A program made the position numbers and the translations under genes. 64,000 bases of DNA, from assembly GCA_023430365.1 (NCBI GenBank), contig JAEZAS010000453.1, forward strand, positions 1-64,000, given 5' to 3'. The notes below the pieces were generated by a model. That model searched no databases and was not told the DNA's origin. It saw only the letters and a program-made list of their open reading frames with translations. The DNA is from Planctomycetota bacterium (GTDB taxonomy: Bacteria > Planctomycetota > Planctomycetia > Pirellulales > Pirellulaceae). Positions within the stretch are counted from its first letter, which is position 1. Every line of letters begins with the position of its first letter. Shown piece by piece: positions 18,753-26,105 of this stretch.

Positions 18753-20540
18753 ATGGCAGCGCAATACATTATCGGGATCGATCTGGGCACCACGAACAGC
18801 GTGCTCGCCTATGCGGAATTGGGGGGCGAGCAGCCGGAGGTGAAGCTGCTGCCGATTCCGCAACTCGTGGCTCCGGGCGTGATTGAGGAACGGACGTCGC
18901 TGCCGTCGTTCATCTACCTGCCGCCGGAGCATGAGGCGGGAGGCAGCTCGTTCGATTTGCCCTGGAAAACCGGCAACAGCTTCGTGGTGGGCGAACTGGC
19001 CCGCCGGCAGTCGGCCGAAGCCCCGCAGCGGTCGGTGACCGCCGCCAAGTCGTGGCTGGCGCATAGCAAGGTCGACCGGCACCAGCCGATTCTGCCTTGG
19101 CAGGCGCCCAATGACGTGCCCAAGGTGTCGCCGGTCACCGCTTCTCGCCGCTACCTGGAGCATCTGATCGCCGCCTGGGAACACGCGAATCCCTCGGCCC
19201 CGATTGCCCAGCAGCAGGTGGTGCTGACCGTGCCCGCTTCGTTTGACGCGGCGGCGCGCGAGCTGACCCGCGAAGCGGCCTTGTCGGCAGGTCTGCCTGC
19301 CAACCTGGTCCTGCTCGAAGAGCCGCAGGCAGCGGTGTACGCCTGGCTGACGGCGATGGGCGACCGCTGGCGGAAAGCGATGAAGGTCGGCGATACGCTC
19401 CTGGTCTGCGACGTCGGCGGCGGAACGACCGATCTAACGCTCGTGGGCGTCGCTGAGGAGAGCGGCGAGCTGATGCTGCGGCGGATCGCGGTCGGCGACC
19501 ACTTGCTCGTCGGCGGCGACAACATGGATCTGGCCCTGGCCCACTTTGTGGCGGGCAAGTTCGGCGAGAAGGGGGTAAAGCTCGATCCCTGGCAGTCGGT
19601 TTCGCTCTGGCACTCCTGCCGCACCGCCAAGGAGACGCTCCTGCCGACCGATGGCCCCAAGAAACACCCCGTCAGTGTGCTCGGTCGCGGCAGCAAACTG
19701 ATTGGCGGCACCGTGACCGTCGACATCGAGCGCAAAGCCGCCGCCGAACTGCTGCTCGAGGGCTTTTTTCCTGCCTGCAGCTCGAGCGAGAAGCCGGCGC
19801 GACGGCGCTTGTCGGGTTTTCAGGAAATCGGGTTGCCGTTTGAGTCGGATGCGGCCGTGACGCGCCACCTGGCGGCCTTCCTTTCGACCAACGGCGAGAA
19901 CGATCAGCCGATCCGGCCGACGCATGTGCTGTTCAACGGCGGTGTGTTCAAGGCGGACCTGTTCCGCAACCGGTTGATGGACGTGCTCGGCAGTTGGACC
20001 GACGCAGCGGCGCCGAAGGTCCTCGAAGGGGAGCACGATCTCGACCACGCCGTCGCCCGCGGGGCAGCCTACTACGGTTGGGCCAAGAGCCACGGCGGCG
20101 TGCGCATCCGCGGCGGCGTGCCGCGGTCGTACTACGTCGGCATCGAGACCGCGGGGTTGGCCATTCCCGGCGCTCCGCGACCGCTGCGGGCTCTTTGTGT
20201 GGTCCCCTTCGGTATGGAGGAGGGGACGCAGACCGATGTGCCGTCGGGCGAAATCGGCGTCGTCGTTGGTGAGCCGGCGACGTTCCGCTTCTTCAGCTCT
20301 GCGGTGCGCAAGCAGGATCAGCCGGGAGATGTGGTCGACGATTGGACCGAGGAGGAATTGGCTGAGACCGATTCGCTCGAAGCGACGCTTCCCGCCGACG
20401 AAACGATCGCCGAAGATTACGTCCCGGTGCGGTTCCAGTCGCACATCACCGAGCTCGGCGTGTTTGAGCTCTGGTGCGTCAGTACGAAGTCGGACGGCCG
20501 ATGGAAGCTCGAGTTCAGCGTGCGCAAAGATGCGGACTGA
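18753..20540 (+). CDS. Divergent Hsp70-family chaperone
   Basis: This 595-residue protein has the Hsp70 nucleotide-binding domain: phosphate-1 motif GIDLGTTNS (8-16), LLEEPQAAVYAWL as connect region, phosphate-2 motif DVGGGTTDLTLVG (about 216-228) and LFNGGVFKADLFRNRL. The C-terminal part (about 450-595) seems to be a short beta-type substrate domain (VPVRFQSHITELGVFELWCV). I see no helical lid and no DnaK-like EEVD/KK tail, so it is not the housekeeping DnaK. The gene lies between the DUF2760 gene and a TPR-membrane gene, with a second Hsp70 following. All four probably work together. Confidence 0.88.
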   Translation: MAAQYIIGIDLGTTNSVLAYAELGGEQPEVKLLPIPQLVAPGVIEERTSLPSFIYLPPEHEAGGSSFDLPWKTGNSFVVGELARRQSAEAPQRSVTAAKSWLAHSKVDRHQPILPWQAPNDVPKVSPVTASRRYLEHLIAAWEHANPSAPIAQQQVVLTVPASFDAAARELTREAALSAGLPANLVLLEEPQAAVYAWLTAMGDRWRKAMKVGDTLLVCDVGGGTTDLTLVGVAEESGELMLRRIAVGDHLLVGGDNMDLALAHFVAGKFGEKGVKLDPWQSVSLWHSCRTAKETLLPTDGPKKHPVSVLGRGSKLIGGTVTVDIERKAAAELLLEGFFPACSSSEKPARRRLSGFQEIGLPFESDAAVTRHLAAFLSTNGENDQPIRPTHVLFNGGVFKADLFRNRLMDVLGSWTDAAAPKVLEGEHDLDHAVARGAAYYGWAKSHGGVRIRGGVPRSYYVGIETAGLAIPGAPRPLRALCVVPFGMEEGTQTDVPSGEIGVVVGEPATFRFFSSAVRKQDQPGDVVDDWTEEELAETDSLEATLPADETIAEDYVPVRFQSHITELGVFELWCVSTKSDGRWKLEFSVRKDAD

Positions 20541-20592
20541 CCGAGCCACGGCGGATTGGGGCGTTGCGAGGCTGGCCGGCGGGACCTTTCCC

Positions 20593-21858
20593 ATGGACAA
20601 GCATGTCGAACGCGTCCGTGCAGCCATGGAGTTGAAGCGATGGAGCCTCGCCCAGGAGTCGCTCACCGAGGCTTTCGCGGAAACACCCAATAGCGCTCTG
20701 CTGCATGTCCTGCAGGCCGAGGTGCATCTCCGCCAGGGAGACTACGTCGCCGCGACCGACTCGGCTCGCGAAGCAATCGCCTTGGCCCCCGACTGGAGCG
20801 CCGGCTATTTCTGGTTGACGTATTGCCTGCTGACCAATTGCATGGCCAGCGGCGACGCGGAACGACTGGCCGCGGATGCCGCCAACACGGCCATCGAGTG
20901 CGATCCGGACGATCCCGACAACTACGCCGCTCGTGCCCAGGTCGCTCGGTTCGGCCAGAAACACGAACAGGCGCTCCGCTACGCGGAGCAGGGACTCCGC
21001 ATCGATCCGGAGCATCTTCCCTGCCTCCGACACGCGGCCGAGGCTCTTGTCGCGCTAGCGCGAAACGACGCGGCCGAGAGCACGCTGCGGCGGATACTTT
21101 CGCTCGAACCCGAATCGCTGTTTGCCCACGAACATCTCGCTCGCCTGTTGCTGGCTGAGGGGCGTCGGGCTGAGGCGTATGAGCACGTCCGGGTGATCAT
21201 TCGTCTGGCCCCGGACAATGCGGACGTGCGGGATGTCTATGGCGAGGTCGTCCGTCATCAACACCCGCTCGCCCGCTGGTTGCTGGTGAGCAGCGATTGG
21301 TGGTACAAGCTGCTCTACCTCGTCCTGCCGCTGGGGCTCTTGCCGCTTGCGTCGCTCGAATGGATTTCGGTTGAATCCTCGACCAAGCGCGTGCTGGCCG
21401 TCGGCGGGGTGCTTTGGCTCTTGCTCTGCGGCTGCTATCCGGTGATCGCCAGCGCGGCGGCCGAGGGGCTGATCGCCTTCTCCGGCCGGTTCAATCAGTT
21501 GCTACCCGGAACACGCCACTTGCGGTCGGCCTATGTGGTCGGCATTTTGGGTGGAACGATCGCGCTTGGGGCCGTGCTGGCTGGCATTGTCACGCAGACG
21601 TCGCAGCCGCTGCTCCTGGGGGGCAACGCCCTGGTCGCGCTGACCATCTGGTACTTTGCCCGGTCGGCGGCGACCGAGCGGCGCAGGATCGTGTGCTTGT
21701 CCACATTGGTCGTGCCTCTCGGTCTGCAACTCGTCTCGCTGCTCTGGCAGCCGACCGTGTATGGTGGATCGACGATGGATGTCTTTGTGGTGCTCGCCTC
21801 CTGGGCGGTGGCCATTGCGGTAGCGCTGAAGGTTTCTGATCACGAGTATGGCCGGTGA
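20593..21858 (+). CDS. TPR protein with a multi-pass membrane C-terminus
   Basis: This 421-residue protein has two halves. Residues 1-230 are TPR-like helical repeats (EVHLRQGDYVAATDSAREAI, QVARFGQKHEQALRYAEQGL, EHLARLLLAEGRRAEAYEHV). Residues 240-415 hold about six hydrophobic segments, including YLVLPLGLLPLASL, VLWLLLCGCYPVIA, YVVGILGGTIALGAVLAGI and MDVFVVLASWAVAIAVAL. The TPR domain would sit in the cytoplasm, where TPRs often bind Hsp70s. An earlier in-frame ATG at 20530 overlaps the Hsp70 stop; 20593 is chosen because the TPR starts there. The 3' end overlaps the second Hsp70 by 11 bases. Role inferred: a membrane anchor for the two chaperones. Confidence 0.8.
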   Translation: MDKHVERVRAAMELKRWSLAQESLTEAFAETPNSALLHVLQAEVHLRQGDYVAATDSAREAIALAPDWSAGYFWLTYCLLTNCMASGDAERLAADAANTAIECDPDDPDNYAARAQVARFGQKHEQALRYAEQGLRIDPEHLPCLRHAAEALVALARNDAAESTLRRILSLEPESLFAHEHLARLLLAEGRRAEAYEHVRVIIRLAPDNADVRDVYGEVVRHQHPLARWLLVSSDWWYKLLYLVLPLGLLPLASLEWISVESSTKRVLAVGGVLWLLLCGCYPVIASAAAEGLIAFSGRFNQLLPGTRHLRSAYVVGILGGTIALGAVLAGIVTQTSQPLLLGGNALVALTIWYFARSAATERRRIVCLSTLVVPLGLQLVSLLWQPTVYGGSTMDVFVVLASWAVAIAVALKVSDHEYGR

Positions 21859-24691
21859 AGCACGCCTCATGACCGAATTGCTGCCTGAAGAAACACCGAG
21901 CCGGTTTGTCGTGGGCATCGACCTGGGAACCACCAACTCGGCGGTCTGCTACGTCGACACGCACGAGCAGCCGTGGCGGGTGCGCGTGCTCTCGATTCCG
22001 CAGCTCACGGCGCCGCGGCAAATCGAAGCGGTCGATACGCTGCCGAGCTTTCACTACCAGCCGATTGCGGGCGAAGCGGCGGACGGAGCTTTGCGACTCC
22101 CTTGGAGCAAAGAGGATCCGAGCCACGTCGTCGGTGTGATGGCCCGCGACTACGGCACAAGCACTCCGGGCCGACTGATCTCGTCGGCCAAGTCGTGGCT
22201 ATGTCATACGGGCGTCGACAGGACGGCGGAACTGTTGCCGTGGCACGGAGCGTCCGACGTGGAGCGGCTTTCGCCGGTCGAAGCGAGCAGCCGCTATCTG
22301 CGACACATTCGCGACGCCTGGAACGCCAAGTTCCGCTCCCAGCCGCTCGAGGAGCAGGACATCGTGCTTACGCTGCCGGCTTCGTTCGATGAAGTCGCGC
22401 GGGAGCTGACGGTCGAGGCGGCGGCGAAAGCGGGGCTGCCGCGGATCACGCTCATCGAAGAGCCGCAGGCTGCGTTCTACGCCTGGATCTACAAGCACAG
22501 CGAGAACTGGGACCAGCTCGTTTCGCCCGGGCAAAAGATTTTGGTCTGCGATATCGGCGGCGGAACGAGTGACTTTACGCTCATTCGCGTGCGTCGGAGC
22601 GATACGGCATCGGAGAAGGTTCAGTTCCACCGCGTCGCCGTCGGCGAGCACTTGATCCTGGGCGGTGACAATTTTGATCTCGCCCTCGCGCAGCACCTGG
22701 AGGGCAAGTTCGGCGTCGGCAAGCTCCAGCCGAGGCAGTGGGATGTGCTGCTGCGACTCAGCCGGCAGCTCAAGGAGGAGATGCTGTCGGACGAAGGGCC
22801 CGACCGGCGCACGGTTTCGCCGCCAGGAAGCGGATCGAAACTCATCGGCGGCAGCTTGCAGCGGGAAGTGACTCGCGACGAAGTCCGGCAGGCGCTCGTC
22901 GAGGGGTTCATGCCGCTCGTCGACTTGAACGAACGTCCCGCGGCCCGGCGCAGCGGCTTTCAGGAGTTCGGCTTGCCCTATGCTGCGGATGCGGCGATCA
23001 CGCGCTACCTGGCCGCGTTTCTCACGGCCCATCGCAACGTGGCGATCGAGGACGCCGAGTTGCAGCCGGGGGACGATCCGGCCCGGCCGGACGTGTTGCT
23101 CTTCAACGGCGGTGTGTTCGATTCGCCGATTCTCCGCGTGCGGCTGGTGGAATCGCTTTCCCGCTGGTTTTCGAAACCGGGCGAAACCCCGTGGCAGCCG
23201 CTAGTGCTGGAGAATGACCGTCTCGATCTGGCGGTCTCGCGCGGAGCGGCCTACTACGGCAAGGGCCGTCGCGGCGAAGGGGTGAAGATCGCGGCCAGCC
23301 TCGCGCGGACCTATTACCTGGGAGTCGAATCCGATCCGCCGAGCGCCCTCTGTCTGGTTCCGGGAAGCGCCGAGGCTGGGCAGGACATTGTCCTGCCGCA
23401 GCAGTTCGACCTCATCGTCTCCGAGCCGGCCGAGTTTCCGCTGTTTACGAGCAGCATTCGCCTGACCGATCGGCCGGGCGAACTGGCGCCGATCGATCGC
23501 GAACAAATGTCGCCGTTGCCGCCGATTCGCACGGCGCTCAAGACCCGTCGTCGCAGCGAGCGAGGCGTGGTGCCGGTTCAGTTGCACGCCCGGCTGACCG
23601 AGATCGGCACGCTCGACCTGTGGTGCAGCGAAGTCGGCGGCGAGCGCAGCTGGCGGTTGCAGTTCGACGTTCGCTCGGCCACCCAGACCGATCTCGAAGG
23701 TCACGAGTCAGCCGCCGAGGCAGAAGGCTTCGTCGATGAAGCGACCTGGCAAGCGGCGCAGCAAACCATCGCTGGCACCTTCGGCCCCGCGGGCAAGGAC
23801 GCGCCGGACGGACTCGTCAAGCGACTCGTTGCGGCGCTGGGCATGGACCGGGGGGAATGGCCGACGTCGCTTCTCCGCCGGATCTGGGAGGCGCTCATCG
23901 AATTGGAGCCGGGCCGGCGCAAGAGCGCGGTGCACGAAGCCCGCTGGCTGAACCTCCTCGGTTACTCACTGCGGCCGGGCTATGGCCTGGCGGTCGACGA
24001 TTGGCGAGTTTCGGAAACCTGGAAGACGGTGCAGGGCAAGCTGGCGCATCCTGCCGCCACGAGCCGGACCGAGTCGCTCATCCTCTGGCGACGCATCGCC
24101 GGCGGGCTCACTTCGGGGCAGCAGCGGGCCCTGGCGGAGCCACTCGTCGCGACGGTTCGCAGCATTCATAAGCGATTCGCCTCCGCCGGCGCTAAGCCGA
24201 CCGAAGGACAGTTCAGCCCGCACGAGGCGACCGAAGTGCTGCGGCTGCTCGGGTCGCTCGAATTGCTCCCGGGCGAGCGGAAGCTGGAACTCGGCCGGAT
24301 GCTGCTCGACCTGCTTCCCAAGCGCAAGCTCGATTCCCTGCGCCCGGCGATGGCCTGGACCATCGGCCGCCTCGGGCAACGCGAGCCAGCCTACGGTCCG
24401 CTGAACACGGTCGTCCCGGTGGCCGAAACCAGCAAGTGGCTCTCGCAACTGCTGGCGCTGGAGACGAAGGACGCCGCGATGCAGTTTGCCGTCGTCCAGC
24501 TGGCTCGCAAGACGGGTGACCGCTATCGCGACATTGGCGACGAGCTGCGCGGGCAAACGCTCGACTGGCTCACGGCCAGCGGCGCCGGCGACCACGCCCG
24601 GCAACTGGTCGAGCGGGGAGGCCAGCTCGATGTCGAGGAACAAAACCGCGTCTTCGGCGAGGCCCTGCCCAAGGGGCTGCGGCTCCGGTGA
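21848..24691 (+). CDS. Hsp70-family protein with C-terminal DUF3731 domain
   Basis: This 947-residue protein repeats the plan of the first Hsp70 in the cluster: GIDLGTTNS at 23-31, IEEPQAAFYAWIY, DIGGGTSDFTLIRV near 234-247, LFNGGVFDSPILRVRL and a short beta domain with TEIGTLDLWCSEV. It then adds about 320 residues (about 620-940), probably the DUF3731 domain, which is helical and rich in EALIELEPGRRK/LLRRIW-type segments. The two Hsp70s share clear similarity, so they look like an old duplication in which one copy kept the extension. A start at 21869 (MTELLPEE) is possible. The 11-base overlap with the TPR-membrane gene points to coupled translation. Confidence 0.85.
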   Translation: MAGEARLMTELLPEETPSRFVVGIDLGTTNSAVCYVDTHEQPWRVRVLSIPQLTAPRQIEAVDTLPSFHYQPIAGEAADGALRLPWSKEDPSHVVGVMARDYGTSTPGRLISSAKSWLCHTGVDRTAELLPWHGASDVERLSPVEASSRYLRHIRDAWNAKFRSQPLEEQDIVLTLPASFDEVARELTVEAAAKAGLPRITLIEEPQAAFYAWIYKHSENWDQLVSPGQKILVCDIGGGTSDFTLIRVRRSDTASEKVQFHRVAVGEHLILGGDNFDLALAQHLEGKFGVGKLQPRQWDVLLRLSRQLKEEMLSDEGPDRRTVSPPGSGSKLIGGSLQREVTRDEVRQALVEGFMPLVDLNERPAARRSGFQEFGLPYAADAAITRYLAAFLTAHRNVAIEDAELQPGDDPARPDVLLFNGGVFDSPILRVRLVESLSRWFSKPGETPWQPLVLENDRLDLAVSRGAAYYGKGRRGEGVKIAASLARTYYLGVESDPPSALCLVPGSAEAGQDIVLPQQFDLIVSEPAEFPLFTSSIRLTDRPGELAPIDREQMSPLPPIRTALKTRRRSERGVVPVQLHARLTEIGTLDLWCSEVGGERSWRLQFDVRSATQTDLEGHESAAEAEGFVDEATWQAAQQTIAGTFGPAGKDAPDGLVKRLVAALGMDRGEWPTSLLRRIWEALIELEPGRRKSAVHEARWLNLLGYSLRPGYGLAVDDWRVSETWKTVQGKLAHPAATSRTESLILWRRIAGGLTSGQQRALAEPLVATVRSIHKRFASAGAKPTEGQFSPHEATEVLRLLGSLELLPGERKLELGRMLLDLLPKRKLDSLRPAMAWTIGRLGQREPAYGPLNTVVPVAETSKWLSQLLALETKDAAMQFAVVQLARKTGDRYRDIGDELRGQTLDWLTASGAGDHARQLVERGGQLDVEEQNRVFGEALPKGLRLR

Positions 24692-24731
24692 CGGGCAAAC
24701 TCAAGGCTGGACCCGTTCGGTAGGATGGGAA

Positions 24732-24785
24732 CAGTTATCAGTTGTCAGTTTTCAGTAATCAGTAGATAGCAGTCCGTTTTCAGTA
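24732..24785. repeat. CAGT-rich short repeat
   Basis: About seven CAGT units in 54 bases (for example TTATCAGTTGTCAGTTTTCAG and CAGTAATCAGTAG), just before the reductase gene. A related CAGT/ACTG stretch lies between rplB and rpsS at 63757-63832, so it appears to be a dispersed repeat family. Confidence 0.6.
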
Positions 24786-24793
24786 CGTTGCCC

Positions 24794-25831
24794 ATGTCGC
24801 ATCGCCCGCCGACTTCTCCGCCGCCGCTGCCGTTGCTCATTACCGGCATTGCGGGTGTGGCGGGTTATAACGCCTACCACTACTTCCGCCGCCGCTATGG
24901 CGAACAGGTCGTGGCCATCCGCCGGACCGACAACTGGCCATTGAAGGGGGAGGGGATTGTCGCCTGCGATACGGACGACCGCGACGCCCTTCAACGCCTC
25001 TTCGATCGCCATCAGTTCGCCGCCGTTCTCAACTGCGAGGGAACCTGCAAGCTGAAGTCGTGCGAGCTCGACCCTGCGATGGCCGAGCGGATCAACATCA
25101 CGACGATCCACACGATGCTCGACGTGATCCGCGGCCGGAACGTGCGGCTGGTCCATCTGTCGATCGACCTCGTCTATTCGGGCACTAAGGGCAGCGCTCA
25201 TGTCGAGACCGATCCGACCGATCCGGTGACGGTGTACGGCAAGACGATGGCCCAAGCCGAGCAGATCCTGCTCGCCGAGCGGCCAGAGACGGCGATTCTG
25301 CGCATCTCGCTGCCGATGGGCGTCAGCTTCAACGGCCATGCCGGGGCGATCGACTGGATCCAGTCGCGCTTCAAGAAGCAGAAGCCCGCCACGCTGTACT
25401 ACGATGAGGTTCGCACGCCGACCTACACCGATTGCCTCAATCCGCTCCTGTCGAACGTCCTGGCGAGCAATCTTTCGGGGCTCTACCACGCCGGCGGCCC
25501 GCGCCGGCTGAGCTTGTACGAGATCGCCCAGGTAGTGAATCGCGTCGGCGGCTACGATCCCGATCATCTGATGGGCTGCATGCGCCTCGAAGCGGGTCCG
25601 CTGCCGCCGCGGGCCGGCGACGTGACGATGGATAGCAGCCGGCTGGCCGCGGCGCTCGGCTATCAGCCGTTCGATCCGTGGCCGCTTCACGAAGAGCATG
25701 TTCCCACCCATCGCGACTGGCATCGGGAGCGTCCGCCGGGGGAATTCGGTTCCCCCAAGCTGCTTGCCGAGGTGCTGTACCGCAATCCGCGGCGGCACCG
25801 GCGAACCGCCGGAGCCACCGACGTGTCCTGA
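24794..25831 (+). CDS. RmlD-like NAD(P)-dependent sugar-nucleotide reductase (SDR)
   Basis: This 345-residue extended short-chain dehydrogenase has the Rossmann motif as ITGIAGVAGYNAYHYF, a Gly-rich loop slightly off the usual GxxGxxG (about residues 16-30). It has a DRDALQRLFDRHQFAAVLNC segment typical of dTDP-4-dehydrorhamnose reductases, and the catalytic triad is recognisable as the Ser of LSIDLVYSG and the Y-x-x-x-K of VYGKTMAQAE. The substrate is probably a sugar nucleotide but cannot be named. It stands alone after a CAGT repeat and before a palindrome-rich gap. The ATG at 24794 is preferred over a TTG at 24788. The C-terminal 60 residues are basic and low in conserved motifs. Confidence 0.78.
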   Translation: MSHRPPTSPPPLPLLITGIAGVAGYNAYHYFRRRYGEQVVAIRRTDNWPLKGEGIVACDTDDRDALQRLFDRHQFAAVLNCEGTCKLKSCELDPAMAERINITTIHTMLDVIRGRNVRLVHLSIDLVYSGTKGSAHVETDPTDPVTVYGKTMAQAEQILLAERPETAILRISLPMGVSFNGHAGAIDWIQSRFKKQKPATLYYDEVRTPTYTDCLNPLLSNVLASNLSGLYHAGGPRRLSLYEIAQVVNRVGGYDPDHLMGCMRLEAGPLPPRAGDVTMDSSRLAAALGYQPFDPWPLHEEHVPTHRDWHRERPPGEFGSPKLLAEVLYRNPRRHRRTAGATDVS

Positions 25832-25893
25832 CCCTCCACGCGTGCGATTTCGGTGTGTCGAACGTCGTTTCCTACATTGCCGTGGCGAACCGA

Positions 25894-25969
25894 GGGGGTC
25901 GGGATCATTTTTCGGCTGACCAACATGCAAGTAGTACGAGGTACGGCCGAAAATTGATCCCGACCCCTT
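25894..25969. repeat. Long imperfect inverted repeat
   Basis: The left arm GGGGTCGGGATCATTTTTCG and the right arm, whose reverse complement is GGGGTCGGGATCAATTTTCG, match at all but one base and are separated by about 35 bases. The element lies between the reductase stop and hrpA. It could act as a bidirectional terminator or be a REP/MITE-like mobile palindrome. Confidence 0.65.
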
Positions 25970-26007
25970 AGCGTTCCATCACGTTCCCACCCGCCACGTC
26001 GAACATT

Positions 26008-26098
26008 GGACGCAGAGCGTCCGAGCTTGCGTGACGACGCTGAGCGTCGTCACGAGAATTTGTGGCGAGCATTCATTACGCGGCACACGGAGTGTGCC
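26008..26098. repeat. Three tandem short-loop hairpins upstream of hrpA
   Basis: Three perfect palindromes lie in 91 bases, each with a 3-base loop ending in GA: GGACGC-AGA-GCGTCC (26008-26022), CGTGACGACGC-TGA-GCGTCGTCACG (26030-26054) and GGCACAC-GGA-GTGTGCC (26082-26098). The stems differ in sequence but share the loop type. The last ends seven bases before the hrpA start codon and could hide its ribosome-binding region. Confidence 0.75.
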
Positions 26099-26105
26099 TA
26101 CTACT

